Notes: generated from the sequence alone by a model not told the origin. A DNA stretch of 64,000 nucleotides from Thalassotalea sp. Sam97 (GCF_041379765.1 NZ_CP166919.1:1798001-1862000); one strand, 5' to 3'; counted from the stretch's first letter, positions 24,785-34,217 are shown. Program-made: numbers and translations.

Positions 24785-25760
24785 CTTCTGGAGTGCATGG
24801 ATAATCGTTCTAACCTTAGGTACTTTGGTTGGTTGTTGGATACTGTTACGCTGGTGTTTGAAAAACTTTGCGGGCGTTCCTGAAGGCGAACCAATGGATC
24901 ACGAGTTTGACGGAATCCAAGAACTAAACAACCCACTACCAAAGTGGTGGAGTACCTTCTTCTTAGTAACCATCATCTGGGGTTTCGGCTATTTATCCCT
25001 ATATCCAGGTTTAGGTAACTTCCAAGGTCTACTAGGTTGGAAGAGCTCGAACCAAGATGTAATGAGTTTAGAAGACTCTGCCGTGAAAAACGCAGCTGCA
25101 AAAGAAAACGGATTAGCGATTCAATACGACCGTGAAATCGATGCGGCTAACGAGCGTTTCGGTCCTATCTTCGCGCAATTTGCTGAACAAGAGATTGTTG
25201 ACTTAGCGCAAAATGAAGAAGCTCTGAAAATCGGTCAGCGTTTATTCTTACAAAACTGTTCGCAATGTCACGGCTCTGATGCCAAAGGCACAACAGGCTT
25301 CCCTGACTTAACTGACAATGCTTGGTTATATGGTGGTTCACCGGAAGCGATCGAGCATTCACTACTGTACGGCCGTCAAGGCAAAGGTATGATTGCTTGG
25401 GAAACCATGTTAGGTGGCGAACAAGGCGTTAAAGAAGTTGCGGCTTACGTACTTAGCCTGAACCCTGATCGCGCTGATAACGTTGATGCAACATTAGCGG
25501 CCGCCGGTAAAGATAAGTTTGCTATGTGTGCAGCGTGTCACGGCGCAGACGGTAAAGGCTCTGCAGCTATGGGTATTGAACTCGGCGCACCTAACCTAAC
25601 CGATAACTACTGGTTATACGGTGGTAGTGAGCGAGCGGTACAAGAATCTATCCGTAACGGTCGTGCTGGTGTCATGCCTGCGTGGAAATCTATCTTAGGT
25701 GAAGATAAGATCCGCGTGATCAGTGCTTACGTTTACAGCTTATCGAATCAACCACAGTAA
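24777..25760 (+). CDS. ccoP: Cytochrome cbb3 oxidase subunit III (CcoP), dihaem
   Basis: A dihaem cytochrome c subunit, the electron entry point. There are two N-terminal helices (about residues 5-27 and 60-82), then two cytochrome c domains with haem motifs CSQCH and CAACH, each followed by its own NLTD/LTDN and PDLTDN-type segment and distal Met region. The 327 residues are normal. It overlaps ccoQ by eight bases, and an intrinsic terminator follows. It ends the structural operon. Confidence 0.97.
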   Translation: MSSFWSAWIIVLTLGTLVGCWILLRWCLKNFAGVPEGEPMDHEFDGIQELNNPLPKWWSTFFLVTIIWGFGYLSLYPGLGNFQGLLGWKSSNQDVMSLEDSAVKNAAAKENGLAIQYDREIDAANERFGPIFAQFAEQEIVDLAQNEEALKIGQRLFLQNCSQCHGSDAKGTTGFPDLTDNAWLYGGSPEAIEHSLLYGRQGKGMIAWETMLGGEQGVKEVAAYVLSLNPDRADNVDATLAAAGKDKFAMCAACHGADGKGSAAMGIELGAPNLTDNYWLYGGSERAVQESIRNGRAGVMPAWKSILGEDKIRVISAYVYSLSNQPQ

Positions 25761-25777
25761 TTTTTTATTACTAATGC

Positions 25778-25815
25778 AAAACCCTGCATGACATTGCTCT
25801 GCAGGGTTTTATTTT
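25778..25815 (+). terminator. Intrinsic terminator after ccoP
   Basis: AAAACCCTGCA (from 25778) pairs with TGCAGGGTTTT (25800-25810), followed by ATTTT. It separates ccoNOQP from the assembly genes. Confidence 0.85.
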
Positions 25816-25833
25816 GTAAGCGAGCCAGTTTTC

Positions 25834-25868
25834 ACAGGTTTAATAATATGCAATGTTGTTAAACCTGT
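25834..25868. repeat. Inverted repeat upstream of fixH
   Basis: Perfect 10-bp arms ACAGGTTTAA (25834-25843) and TTAAACCTGT (25859-25868) around 15 bp. It lies between the ccoP terminator and fixH. It could be an operator or an RNA hairpin; no T-run follows. Confidence 0.45.
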
Positions 25869-25999
25869 ATAAATTGACTGTTTTGAACGCGTGTAAAGCG
25901 CAATGTTTGCTAACATTTGCATGCTTTACCTGCTCGCAAAGCTGATCAGAAAATAATATCACTACGTAGTACTATTTGATTAGAAGTTGGAACACTTAC

Positions 26000-26482
26000 A
26001 TGAAAACACCTTGGTATAAAGAGCCTTGGGCTTACCTCGTCTTTGCACTTCCTTTGTCAGCGGTTATCGCTGGTATCACCACCCTAATTATCGCCAATAC
26101 AGGTGCCGATACGGTTGTTGTGGATGACTATTACAAAAAAGGTAAAGCAATCAACCAAGATATCCGCAAAATCAAACTGGCAGAAAAGCTAGGCATCCGC
26201 TTTGACATCAAAATCACTGACCAAGAGGTAATTTTCAAACCAACAGGTATTGAAAAATCGTTCCCACTCCTTAACGTTCATTTTTATCATGCCACCCTAG
26301 CCGATAGAGACTTTAGTTTAAAATTGACCCCTGACGGTAATGGTTGGATGCGTCAAAGCATAAATACCAACATTGATGGTAAATGGCGCATTGTCGTAGA
26401 GCCATTTGATGACAAATGGAAAATGCAAACAATTGTTGCGTTACCACAAGCTAACTTTAGAGAATTTGAATTGCGTTACTGA
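26000..26482 (+). CDS. ccoH: FixH/CcoH family oxidase assembly protein
   Basis: A 160-residue single-pass membrane protein needed for cbb3 oxidase assembly. It has the FixH pattern PWYKEPWAYLVFALP at the N-terminus, a helix, then VDDYYKKGKAINQD and a beta-rich periplasmic domain. The ATG at 26000 has GGAA upstream; the longer frame from 25976 is unlikely. It lies between ccoP and ccoI. The usual ccoG (an Fe-S protein gene) is missing from this position. Confidence 0.88.
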   Translation: MKTPWYKEPWAYLVFALPLSAVIAGITTLIIANTGADTVVVDDYYKKGKAINQDIRKIKLAEKLGIRFDIKITDQEVIFKPTGIEKSFPLLNVHFYHATLADRDFSLKLTPDGNGWMRQSINTNIDGKWRIVVEPFDDKWKMQTIVALPQANFREFELRY

Positions 26483-26552
26483 TCACGATTCAATACATTG
26501 TCACACAATAACATAAGATGTTCGTTCGTTTTTAATAGGGTTTGTTGAGTCT

Positions 26553-28952
26553 ATGACCGCTGTAGCTAAGGACTGTTTCCATTGTGGCGAGTTAATTCCA
26601 CCAGGTATAAATTTATCGGTCGCCATTGAAGGCCAATTACGAGACATGTGTTGCGCTGGTTGCCAAGCTGTCGCTGAAACCATCGTCGCGAATAGCTTAG
26701 AAGATTATTATCGTTTTCGCAGTGAAAAAGGTAACAAAGCCGAGGCATTGGTACCCGATGCCCTAAAAGCTAACCAATTCATCGATGACGCCAACTTACA
26801 AAACGAATTCACCTTTGATGTCGATGATCACAAAGAAACCATCTTATCCATCGACGGCATGAGCTGCGCGGCCTGTGCTTGGTTAATCGAAAAGCGCCTT
26901 GGAGATAAAGACGGCATAGCTAAAGTGCAAGTCAATGCTACAACTCAACGCGCCACGATTGCTTGGGATAACGAAAAACTTAGACTCAGTGATATCATCA
27001 CAGATATTGCTCGCATTGGTTATCAAGCCCTGCCCTTTAAGGCCAATCAAGTTGAACAAAACAATATCAAGCACAGCAAACAATTCATCCGTCGCCTAGG
27101 CGTTAGTGGCATATTAACTATGCAAGTGATGATGATTGCCGTTGGGTTATATTTTGGTGCATTTTCCGACTTAGCCGAGCATAATTTAACGTATTTGCGC
27201 GGTACCAGCTTTGTATTAACCTTACCGATCGTGACTTACGGAGCCTGGCCATTTTATACCGGTGCGATAAGTGCCCTGCGTGCACGCCGACTATCCATGG
27301 ATGTGCCTGTATCGATTGCCATTATACTTGCGTTTTGTGCCAGTGCATGGGCCACTTTTTTCCAAACCGGTGAAGTCTATTTCGAATCACTGGCTATGTT
27401 CACGTTTTTACTGTTAATCGGTAAATTCTTAGAGTTTCGTGCCCGAGCCCGTGCCGCAGAAGTGTCGGCCAATTTACTCAAACTGATGCCACTTAGTGCT
27501 ATCTTACTCAATGATGAACAAGAATCCGTTGTCAGTGCCAAAACACTGCAAGCAGGTGATCGCGTATTGGTAAAACCAGGCGAAACCATTCCTGGTGATG
27601 GTACCATTTACCATGGCAAGTCCAGTATCGATGAGTCGATGCTAACCGGTGAACATGAGCCCGTCAGTAAAGCGATAGGCGAGCAAGTATTTGCAGGTAC
27701 GGTCAATGGCGACGGTAACTTGCAAATTGAAATTAATAAAAGTAATTCCGATAGCTTTTTAACCAACCTTATTCGCTTGAGCGAACACGCACAAGCACAT
27801 AAGCCGGCAATCGCTCAGCTTTCTGATACCATAGCCCAATATTTCGTTGCTATCATCTTATTAACGGCGATAGGCACATCCATTTATTGGTATCAGCATG
27901 AGCCAAGTGAAGCATTTTGGATAACCTTATCGGTACTGGTGGCGACCTGCCCTTGCGCTTTATCGCTTGCCACGCCAACGGCGCTTACTTGCGGCACAAT
28001 TCGGTTAAATCGCGACGGTATCATGATCAAATCGGGTCACGTACTGGAAAGTATGCCGAAAATCGACACGATCGCGTTTGATAAAACCGGTACGCTAACC
28101 AACGGTGAATTCAGTCTAACCGATGTCAAACTGCTCGCCCCCGATCTTGATAAGCAACATCTATTGACACTCATTGCCGCCATGGAAAGTCATTCCGAGC
28201 ACCCTATTGCAAAGGCATTTAGCCAATATCGAGATTTTTCAGTTCAAGTTGATGATGTGGAGATTGTTCCTGGCTGTGGTATCAAGGCGCGCTACCACGA
28301 TGCAGAGCTGAGCGTAGGTAAAGTGAGCTGGATTAATGAATCAGCAGCAGTAAGTGATGACATCGCCAATGCGCAATGTTTATTCACCTGTAACGGTCAA
28401 CTGCTTGCAGCACTGTATCTTGACGACGTCATACGCGACGATGGCAAAACGGTTCTGCAGGCAATCAAAGCCAAACACATTTACACTTTAATGATCAGTG
28501 GTGATAACGCCGGTGGTGTTAATAAGTTTAAACACCATATAACCTTAGATGAATATCACCATACCTGCACGGCCAACAACAAATTAGCGATTATTGAGCA
28601 ACAACAGGCCTCTGGGCGTACGGTTGCTGTGGTCGGTGATGGTGTAAATGACTCCCCTGTTTTTGCCAAAGCGCACGTTGCCATTGCCATGGGTAGCGGT
28701 ACACAAATTGCCAAAAGTGGCGCAGATGTTATTCTGTTAAACAATAAGCTAAGCAGTCTCTTACAGTTGTTTAATGTATCGAGCCAAACCGGACGTATCA
28801 TAAAGCAGAATTTCGCTTGGGCGTTTGCCTACAACGCGATTGTCTTACCGCTTGCTGTCTCTGGTTTTATCACCCCATATATGGCAGTATTGGGCATGTC
28901 GGCCAGTTCGATTATCGTTGTTACTAACTCATTACGATTGTTGAGAAAATAA
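26553..28952 (+). CDS. ccoI: Copper-translocating P-type ATPase CcoI/FixI
   Basis: A P1B-type ATPase that supplies copper for cbb3 oxidase. The N-terminal cysteine-rich segment is CFHCGE...MCCAGCQAV, then an HMA domain with GMSCAACAW. The membrane metal motif is TCPCALSLA, the phosphorylation site DKTGTLTNG and the hinge GDGVNDSP. The 799 residues suit the CcoI subgroup, which has the extra N-terminal cysteine domain. It is followed five bases later by ccoS. Confidence 0.95.
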   Translation: MTAVAKDCFHCGELIPPGINLSVAIEGQLRDMCCAGCQAVAETIVANSLEDYYRFRSEKGNKAEALVPDALKANQFIDDANLQNEFTFDVDDHKETILSIDGMSCAACAWLIEKRLGDKDGIAKVQVNATTQRATIAWDNEKLRLSDIITDIARIGYQALPFKANQVEQNNIKHSKQFIRRLGVSGILTMQVMMIAVGLYFGAFSDLAEHNLTYLRGTSFVLTLPIVTYGAWPFYTGAISALRARRLSMDVPVSIAIILAFCASAWATFFQTGEVYFESLAMFTFLLLIGKFLEFRARARAAEVSANLLKLMPLSAILLNDEQESVVSAKTLQAGDRVLVKPGETIPGDGTIYHGKSSIDESMLTGEHEPVSKAIGEQVFAGTVNGDGNLQIEINKSNSDSFLTNLIRLSEHAQAHKPAIAQLSDTIAQYFVAIILLTAIGTSIYWYQHEPSEAFWITLSVLVATCPCALSLATPTALTCGTIRLNRDGIMIKSGHVLESMPKIDTIAFDKTGTLTNGEFSLTDVKLLAPDLDKQHLLTLIAAMESHSEHPIAKAFSQYRDFSVQVDDVEIVPGCGIKARYHDAELSVGKVSWINESAAVSDDIANAQCLFTCNGQLLAALYLDDVIRDDGKTVLQAIKAKHIYTLMISGDNAGGVNKFKHHITLDEYHHTCTANNKLAIIEQQQASGRTVAVVGDGVNDSPVFAKAHVAIAMGSGTQIAKSGADVILLNNKLSSLLQLFNVSSQTGRIIKQNFAWAFAYNAIVLPLAVSGFITPYMAVLGMSASSIIVVTNSLRLLRK

Positions 28953-28956
28953 ACCC

Positions 28957-29226
28957 ATGAGCGTTATTTATATTCTGATCCCTATTGCGATTTTATTTAC
29001 TGCGATTGCTATTTATTTGTTTTTTTGGGCGGTAAAAACGGAGCAATTCGACGATTTAGAAAAGCAAGGTATGAGTATTTTGTTTGATGATGAAAAAAGC
29101 AATAAACAACAAACCGCCAAAGACGCACCTCAATCGTCAGTAAAACACAGTAACCACTACGATGCATCGGAAAGTGGTAACGAAAAATCACCGCAACAAG
29201 CGCAAGATTCGGATCAAACGCGCTAA
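28957..29226 (+). CDS. ccoS: Cytochrome oxidase maturation protein CcoS
   Basis: An 89-residue protein with one N-terminal helix (SVIYILIPIAILFTAIAIYLFFWAV), then the FDDLEKQGMSILFDD segment typical of CcoS, and a polar, Gln/Ser-rich tail. It helps insert cofactors into cbb3 oxidase. It starts four bases after ccoI; its stop overlaps the next start. Confidence 0.92.
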   Translation: MSVIYILIPIAILFTAIAIYLFFWAVKTEQFDDLEKQGMSILFDDEKSNKQQTAKDAPQSSVKHSNHYDASESGNEKSPQQAQDSDQTR

Positions 29227-29891
29227 TGCCCCTTGATTTTATATCGGCACTGTTAATAGGCTTAGCTGGTGCAGGCCATTGTATCGCCATGTGCGGCGGT
29301 ATATCGTCATTACTTGTTAACCCCAATAACCATGCCCGCAGCCAACGCCTGTATATTGTTTGCTATAACATGGGGCGTATTACCTCATACACCTTAATTG
29401 GCGCGGTTGTTGGCTTTAGCAGTTCTCTCGCGGTAAAGTCGATTGGTGCACAAGTGATTTGGCTCAAGGTTATTGCTAGTGTGTTTTTGATTCTGCTGGG
29501 CTGTTATGTCGCACGAATTTGGTTTTTGTTAACCCATATAGAATCCATTGGCAAAGTCATTTGGCGCTACATTCAACCATTGAGTAAGCCCCTTCTCCCC
29601 GTTGACTCGCCGTTAAAAGCGCTCGCTTTGGGTTCTATTTGGGGGTGGTTACCCTGTGGCTTAGTATACTCTACCCTAACCTGGTCAATGGCCAGTGGCA
29701 ATGCGATTGATGGCGCGTTAATTATGCTTGCTTTTGGTCTTGGTACCTTACCAGCGTTGCTTGCCGTCTCCACCTCGTTGCAATCTGTCACACAAGTACT
29801 ACGTAATGATAGATTCCGTAAGCTAACTGGATTGCTATTGATTTTTTATGGCTTTTACAGCTTATTAATTGCGTTAAATCAAATTCTTTAG
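29226..29891 (+). CDS. SafE/UreH-like membrane protein (cco assembly cluster)
   Basis: A 221-residue, six-helix membrane protein with GLAGAGHCIAMCGG near the N-terminus and PCGLVYSTL in the middle, each a short helix with a cysteine, typical of the UreH-like/TauE-SafE family that sits behind ccoS in many gammaproteobacteria. It overlaps ccoS by one base (TAATG). A role in metal or thiol handling during oxidase assembly is inferred from position. Confidence 0.82.
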   Translation: MPLDFISALLIGLAGAGHCIAMCGGISSLLVNPNNHARSQRLYIVCYNMGRITSYTLIGAVVGFSSSLAVKSIGAQVIWLKVIASVFLILLGCYVARIWFLLTHIESIGKVIWRYIQPLSKPLLPVDSPLKALALGSIWGWLPCGLVYSTLTWSMASGNAIDGALIMLAFGLGTLPALLAVSTSLQSVTQVLRNDRFRKLTGLLLIFYGFYSLLIALNQIL

Positions 29892-29933
29892 TAGTCTGTC
29901 GCCAGTTAATTTTATAGCTGGTGATATAAACTT

Positions 29934-30650
29934 ATGGCATCGTCGATTGCTCCAAACATCAAATGTCAAAACTGCAGTATCAGTGAATTGTGTTTACCGT
30001 TTAGTTTAAATGAAAACGAACTAAATCTATTAGATGAAATCATTGAGCGTAAAAAACCAATACAAAAAAATACGCAAATTTTTAAAGCCGGTGAGCCATT
30101 AAAAACGCTTTATGCAATTCGCTCAGGCACTTTCAAAACCTTTGTGATTTCTGAACAAGGCGAAGAGCAAATTACAGGTTTTCATTTAGCGGGCGATTTA
30201 ATGGGCTTTGATGCCCTAGCGAGCCGAACCCACCCTAGCTTTGCTAAAGCATTAGAGACATCGATGGTTTGTGAAATACCTTACGAAGTTCTCGATAGCT
30301 TATCAAATAAAATTCCGCGTTTAAAAGCGCAAATGCTGAACTTAATGAGCGATGAGATCTCCTGTAATAATGAGATGTTGCTATTGCTAAATCGTAAAAA
30401 TGCCGAAGAAAAATTAGCGACTTTTTTGGTTAAGTACGGTCGCCGCTTGGGTAACCGTCATTTGTCGTCACTGCAATTTAACTTGCCAATGACTCGCAGT
30501 GAAATAGGCAACTACATTGGTTTAACCATCGAAACCATTTCTCGTCTCATGACACGTTTTCAAAAAGATGGCTTAATTCAAGTGGAAAACAAACTTATCA
30601 CCATTATTGATAAAGACGGCTTAGCTCGATTAGCGGGTATACAAAAATAA
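29934..30650 (+). CDS. fnr: Oxygen-sensing transcription regulator Fnr/EtrA
   Basis: A CRP/FNR-family regulator with an oxygen-labile [4Fe-4S] cluster. The N-terminal cysteines C11, C14 and C20 (CQNC...LC) and a central cysteine in VCEIPYEVL are the cluster ligands. The cNMP-like beta-roll follows, then a helix-turn-helix with TRSEIGNYIGLTIETISRLMTRF, where E and S-R contact the TTGAT half site. The 238 residues are somewhat below E. coli Fnr. It lies behind the cbb3 cluster. A perfect FNR box lies in its own terminator. Confidence 0.95.
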   Translation: MASSIAPNIKCQNCSISELCLPFSLNENELNLLDEIIERKKPIQKNTQIFKAGEPLKTLYAIRSGTFKTFVISEQGEEQITGFHLAGDLMGFDALASRTHPSFAKALETSMVCEIPYEVLDSLSNKIPRLKAQMLNLMSDEISCNNEMLLLLNRKNAEEKLATFLVKYGRRLGNRHLSSLQFNLPMTRSEIGNYIGLTIETISRLMTRFQKDGLIQVENKLITIIDKDGLARLAGIQK

Positions 30651-30675
30651 CCCAAAATTATTAAGTGGACGTTAT

Positions 30676-30710
30676 AAGGTGTTGATTTATATCAACACCT
30701 TTTTTATTTT
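30676..30710 (+). terminator. Intrinsic terminator of fnr containing a perfect FNR box
   Basis: Stem AAGGTGTTGAT (30676-30686) and ATCAACACCT (30691-30700) around a TTAT loop, followed by a long T-run. The centre, TTGAT-TTAT-ATCAA (30682-30695), is also the exact FNR consensus. It ends fnr transcription and lies about 125 bp before uspE. Confidence 0.88.
30682..30695. promoter_or_regulatory. Perfect FNR box between fnr and uspE
   Basis: TTGATTTATATCAA equals TTGAT-N4-ATCAA with no mismatch. It is nested in the terminator stem and placed upstream of uspE. Confidence 0.6.
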
Positions 30711-30818
30711 CTAGCGTTTTACCATTAACAAATTTGTAACCCTCTAGCTAACACGTTAAGCTTACTGATATTCATTAGTTGAGTATTTCACGACAACAGC
30801 GCGAGCAACAGGTAGGTA

Positions 30819-31748
30819 ATGGTTATGGAAACGTATCAAAATATCTTAGTGGTCATCGATCCCGACACAGACGAGCAAAAAGCGCTCGCGCGTGCATGTA
30901 CCCTTGCCAAGCATAATGGCGCTAAAATCACGGCATTATTAGTGATATATGATTTTTCTTACGAAATGACCACTATGTTGTCGGTTGATGAACGTGAAGC
31001 AATGCGAGAAACGGTACTAAAGGGTCGTAACGCTTGGCTCAATAATCTATTAAATCACTATACCCAAGAAATTGATACCAAAGTCATTTGGCACAATCGT
31101 CCGTTTGAAGCGACATTATCTGAAGTTCGAGATCATTATTATGATTTAGTGATCAAAAGCACCCATGAGCATCCGACATTAAAGTCAGTGATATTTACCC
31201 CTACCGATTGGCATTTAATTCGCAAGTGCTGGGTGCCGTTATTACTGGTTAAAGATCATAGTTGGCCTAAAGACGGTCATATTCTCGCTGCCATCAATGC
31301 GGGAAGTGAAGAGCCAGAGCACCAATCGTTAAATAACAAAATTACCGAAGAAGCCTTACAGCTGGCAAATCTACTTAGCGCCAACGTCCACCTCGTTAAT
31401 TCTTATCCTGGCACCCCTGTCAATATTGCCATAGAAATTCCAGAGTTCGACCCTCACGAATACAACGAGACAATGAAGAAGCATCATTTTGAAGTGATGC
31501 AACAGCATGCGCACAAATATGGCATCGATGCCGAGCACTTGCATGTTGAAGAAGGCCTACCAGAAGATGTGATTGATCACGTCGCGAAAGAAATTGATGC
31601 CGAATTGGTGATCCTCGGCACCATTGGCCGTACCGGCTTATCTGCGGTATTAATCGGCAACACCGCTGAGCAGGTCATTGATAGACTTAATTGTGACTTG
31701 TTAGCGCTCAAACCCAACGGTTATGAATCGCCATTTTTAAAATCGTAG
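30819..31748 (+). CDS. uspE: Universal stress protein UspE
   Basis: A tandem two-domain universal stress protein of 309 residues. Each half begins with a short beta strand (ILVVIDPD, then HILAAINAG), and the second half ends with the nucleotide-binding pattern GTIGRTGLSAVLIGNTAEQV. The fnr-uspE order is also found in E. coli and Shewanella. Two ATG codons (30819 and 30825) are possible; the second has better spacing to AGGT. Role in stress resistance and cell interaction is known from E. coli. Confidence 0.92.
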   Translation: MVMETYQNILVVIDPDTDEQKALARACTLAKHNGAKITALLVIYDFSYEMTTMLSVDEREAMRETVLKGRNAWLNNLLNHYTQEIDTKVIWHNRPFEATLSEVRDHYYDLVIKSTHEHPTLKSVIFTPTDWHLIRKCWVPLLLVKDHSWPKDGHILAAINAGSEEPEHQSLNNKITEEALQLANLLSANVHLVNSYPGTPVNIAIEIPEFDPHEYNETMKKHHFEVMQQHAHKYGIDAEHLHVEEGLPEDVIDHVAKEIDAELVILGTIGRTGLSAVLIGNTAEQVIDRLNCDLLALKPNGYESPFLKS

Positions 31749-32052
31749 CCGACAACAAACCAACACTTAACGTTCAAGTTATAACCAAACATTGGGCAAC
31801 TGTTGAACGAATGCAACACATGTAAGGTAAGCCTCATATAAATGTTAGCAAAACATGAAATAAGAGTAACCACCTTGTATCCCAGATGCTTTTGATGAAA
31901 TTTAACGACATTTTAATTACATTTAGTAACAAGATGTCGTAAAATGCGTGCGTTTTTAATCGAACCTGGCACACCAAGAAAGCGCTTTATAAAATGCGCC
32001 ACAGCGGTAAGCGTAACAGGTCGAAAACCACACAATTTTTGGGATACTATAC
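31749..32052. other. 304-bp gap before the purine permease
   Basis: No ORF is convincing. A short inverted repeat ATGTT/AACAT lies at 31842-31856. I looked for a purine riboswitch and for a PurR operator and could not recognise either. Confidence 0.4.
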
Positions 32053-33342
32053 ATGTTTGAAAAACTGTTCAAACTTGCTGAACATGGCACCAATGTCAAG
32101 CAAGAGATTCTGGCAGGTTTTACTACCTTCTTAACCATGGGTTACATCATCTTTGTTAACCCATCAATGTTAGCAATGACCGGTATGGATCAGGGTGCGG
32201 TATTTGTTGCAACCTGTTTAGCAGCCGCGATTGGCTGTTTAATCATGGGTCTATACGCTAACTACCCTATTGCCTTAGCACCGGGTATGGGCTTAAACGC
32301 CTTCTTCACGTTCACCGTGGTGATGGAGCTAGGTTATAGCTGGAACGTCGCATTAGGTGGCGTATTTATTTCAGGTGTGATCTTTACCTTGCTAAGTGCA
32401 TTTAAAGTACGTGAATGGGTAATCAACTCAATTCCGCATGCACTACGTTACGCTATCGCGGCGGGCATTGGTATGTTCTTAGCGCTAATTGCCTTAAAGA
32501 ACTCAGGTATCATTGTTGCCAGCCCTGCCACCTTAGTTACGCTAGGTGACATTACCTCATTTGGTCCATTAATGGCGATTTTAGGCTTATTCTTAATCGT
32601 TGGTTTAATAAGCCTTAACGTACAAGGTGCGGTAATGATTGCGATTTTAATCGTCACCATTTTAGGTATCATTTTTGGCGATGTTGCCTACACGGGTATC
32701 GTGTCTATGCCACCATCAATTGCACCTACTTTTATGGCACTTGATATCTCAGGTGCGTTAGAAGTCGGCATGATCAGCGTTATCTTCGCCTTCTTATTTG
32801 TCGACTTATTCGATACCTCTGGTACTTTAGTCGCCGTTGCCCAACGTGGCAACATGCTAGATAAAAACGGTAACTTACCACGCTTGAAAAAGGCACTATT
32901 TGCCGACTCAGGTGCAACTGTTGCTGGTTCTCTACTAGGTACTTCAACAACAACCAGTTATGTTGAAAGTGCTGCGGGTGTTGTTGCCGGTGGCCGTACC
33001 GGTCTTACTGCGGTAACCGTTGCTGCATTGTTTATTTTAGCGCTGTTCTTCTCACCACTTGCTGGCATGATCCCAGCGTACGCTACCGCAGGTGCATTAT
33101 TCTTCGTTGGTGTGCTTATGATTGGCAGCCTTGCGCAAGTTAAGTGGGATAACTTAATGGATGCCGTGCCAGTTGCCGTTGTATTGCTGAGCATGCCATT
33201 AACCTTCTCGATTGCTGATGGTATTGCCTTTGGCTTTATCAGCTACGCGGCTGTGCGTTTATTTGCCGGTCGTCTTAATGAAGTAAGCGCCAGCGTTTGG
33301 GTACTGTCTGCTCTATTCGTTGCTAAATTCGCTTTTTCATAA
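32053..33342 (+). CDS. NCS2-type purine permease (AzgA-like)
   Basis: A 429-residue, twelve- to fourteen-helix proton symporter for adenine, guanine or hypoxanthine. Typical motifs are the N-terminal EILAGFTTFLTMGYIIFVNP, the GMGLNAFF segment and the FVDLFDTSGTLV helix, and GTSTTTSYVESAAGV, which forms the substrate site. Codon usage indicates strong expression. It is followed by a Tsx-like channel gene (33438), which together suggest nucleobase/nucleoside uptake across both membranes. Confidence 0.92.
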   Translation: MFEKLFKLAEHGTNVKQEILAGFTTFLTMGYIIFVNPSMLAMTGMDQGAVFVATCLAAAIGCLIMGLYANYPIALAPGMGLNAFFTFTVVMELGYSWNVALGGVFISGVIFTLLSAFKVREWVINSIPHALRYAIAAGIGMFLALIALKNSGIIVASPATLVTLGDITSFGPLMAILGLFLIVGLISLNVQGAVMIAILIVTILGIIFGDVAYTGIVSMPPSIAPTFMALDISGALEVGMISVIFAFLFVDLFDTSGTLVAVAQRGNMLDKNGNLPRLKKALFADSGATVAGSLLGTSTTTSYVESAAGVVAGGRTGLTAVTVAALFILALFFSPLAGMIPAYATAGALFFVGVLMIGSLAQVKWDNLMDAVPVAVVLLSMPLTFSIADGIAFGFISYAAVRLFAGRLNEVSASVWVLSALFVAKFAFS

Positions 33343-33352
33343 ACTCAATTTA

Positions 33353-33374
33353 GGTAGGGTGTCATCACCCTACC
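33353..33374 (+). other. Hairpin between permease and Tsx-like gene
   Basis: GGTAGGGTG (33353-33361) and CACCCTACC (33366-33374), a perfect 9-bp stem with TCAT loop and no T-run. It may attenuate read-through or protect mRNA ends. Confidence 0.5.
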
Positions 33375-33437
33375 ATCGTTTAGGCAAGGTGTTTACATCA
33401 CCTACGCCACCATTTGTTGTAATATCTAGGTAATACC

Positions 33438-34217
33438 ATGAAAAAAATTTTATCTTTATTTGCATCTGCAATGATTGCAGGCGCAGCCTTCACTTCGTCT
33501 GTTGCTAACGCTGAAATGTTCTGGAGCGACAACTCGGTATCATTGCTTAAAAACGCCAGCGAATACGAAGTAAACACTCATGATGACGTTGTTACGGTAA
33601 CACTTGAGCACGCATCAGGTCACAACTGGGGTGACTTATTCTTCTTTGCTGATCGTCTTGATTACAAACAAGATGCCAACCACGATGGCGCAAAAGAAAC
33701 CTACTCTGAATTGTCACCACGTTTTAGTCTAAGCTACTTAACTGGCTCTGAGCTAAAGTACGGTGTGATCTCTGACGTTTACGTATCAACCACATGGGAA
33801 CACTCTACGTTCGTATCAAATGGTTTCAACAATACATTTGATAACTACCTAGTAGGTTTTGGTGCTGACATCGCCGTTCCTGGCTTTGCTTACTTCAATG
33901 TTAACGTTTACCAAGCGAACAACGAGCTAGTAGACAACGACCAACAATTGACTGTAGTTTGGGGTTTACCATTTAGCGTAGAAAATGCGGATTTCATGTT
34001 TGACGGTTACATTGATTGGTCTTCAGCTGAAGAGACTCACGCATCAGATTTCCACTTCAACCCACAATTACGTATGGATGTTGGTAAGTTCTTCGGTGTA
34101 CCGAAGAAATTTGAAGCAGGTGTTGAATACTCGTACTGGGTTAACAAGTTCGGTTTAGACTTCCCTGGTCTTGATACTGAATCGACCTTCAGCTTTATGG
34201 TTAAAGTGCACTTATAA
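33438..34217 (+). CDS. Tsx/OmpK-like outer-membrane nucleoside channel
   Basis: A 259-residue outer-membrane barrel with a signal peptide (cleavage near ANA-EMF). The motifs FWSDNSVSLL, WGDLFFFADRLD and the closing MVKVHL (terminal aromatic-poor but barrel-like) match the Tsx/OmpK family. It probably passes nucleosides. It is linked to the permease just upstream (95-bp gap with hairpin). Confidence 0.88.
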   Translation: MKKILSLFASAMIAGAAFTSSVANAEMFWSDNSVSLLKNASEYEVNTHDDVVTVTLEHASGHNWGDLFFFADRLDYKQDANHDGAKETYSELSPRFSLSYLTGSELKYGVISDVYVSTTWEHSTFVSNGFNNTFDNYLVGFGADIAVPGFAYFNVNVYQANNELVDNDQQLTVVWGLPFSVENADFMFDGYIDWSSAEETHASDFHFNPQLRMDVGKFFGVPKKFEAGVEYSYWVNKFGLDFPGLDTESTFSFMVKVHL

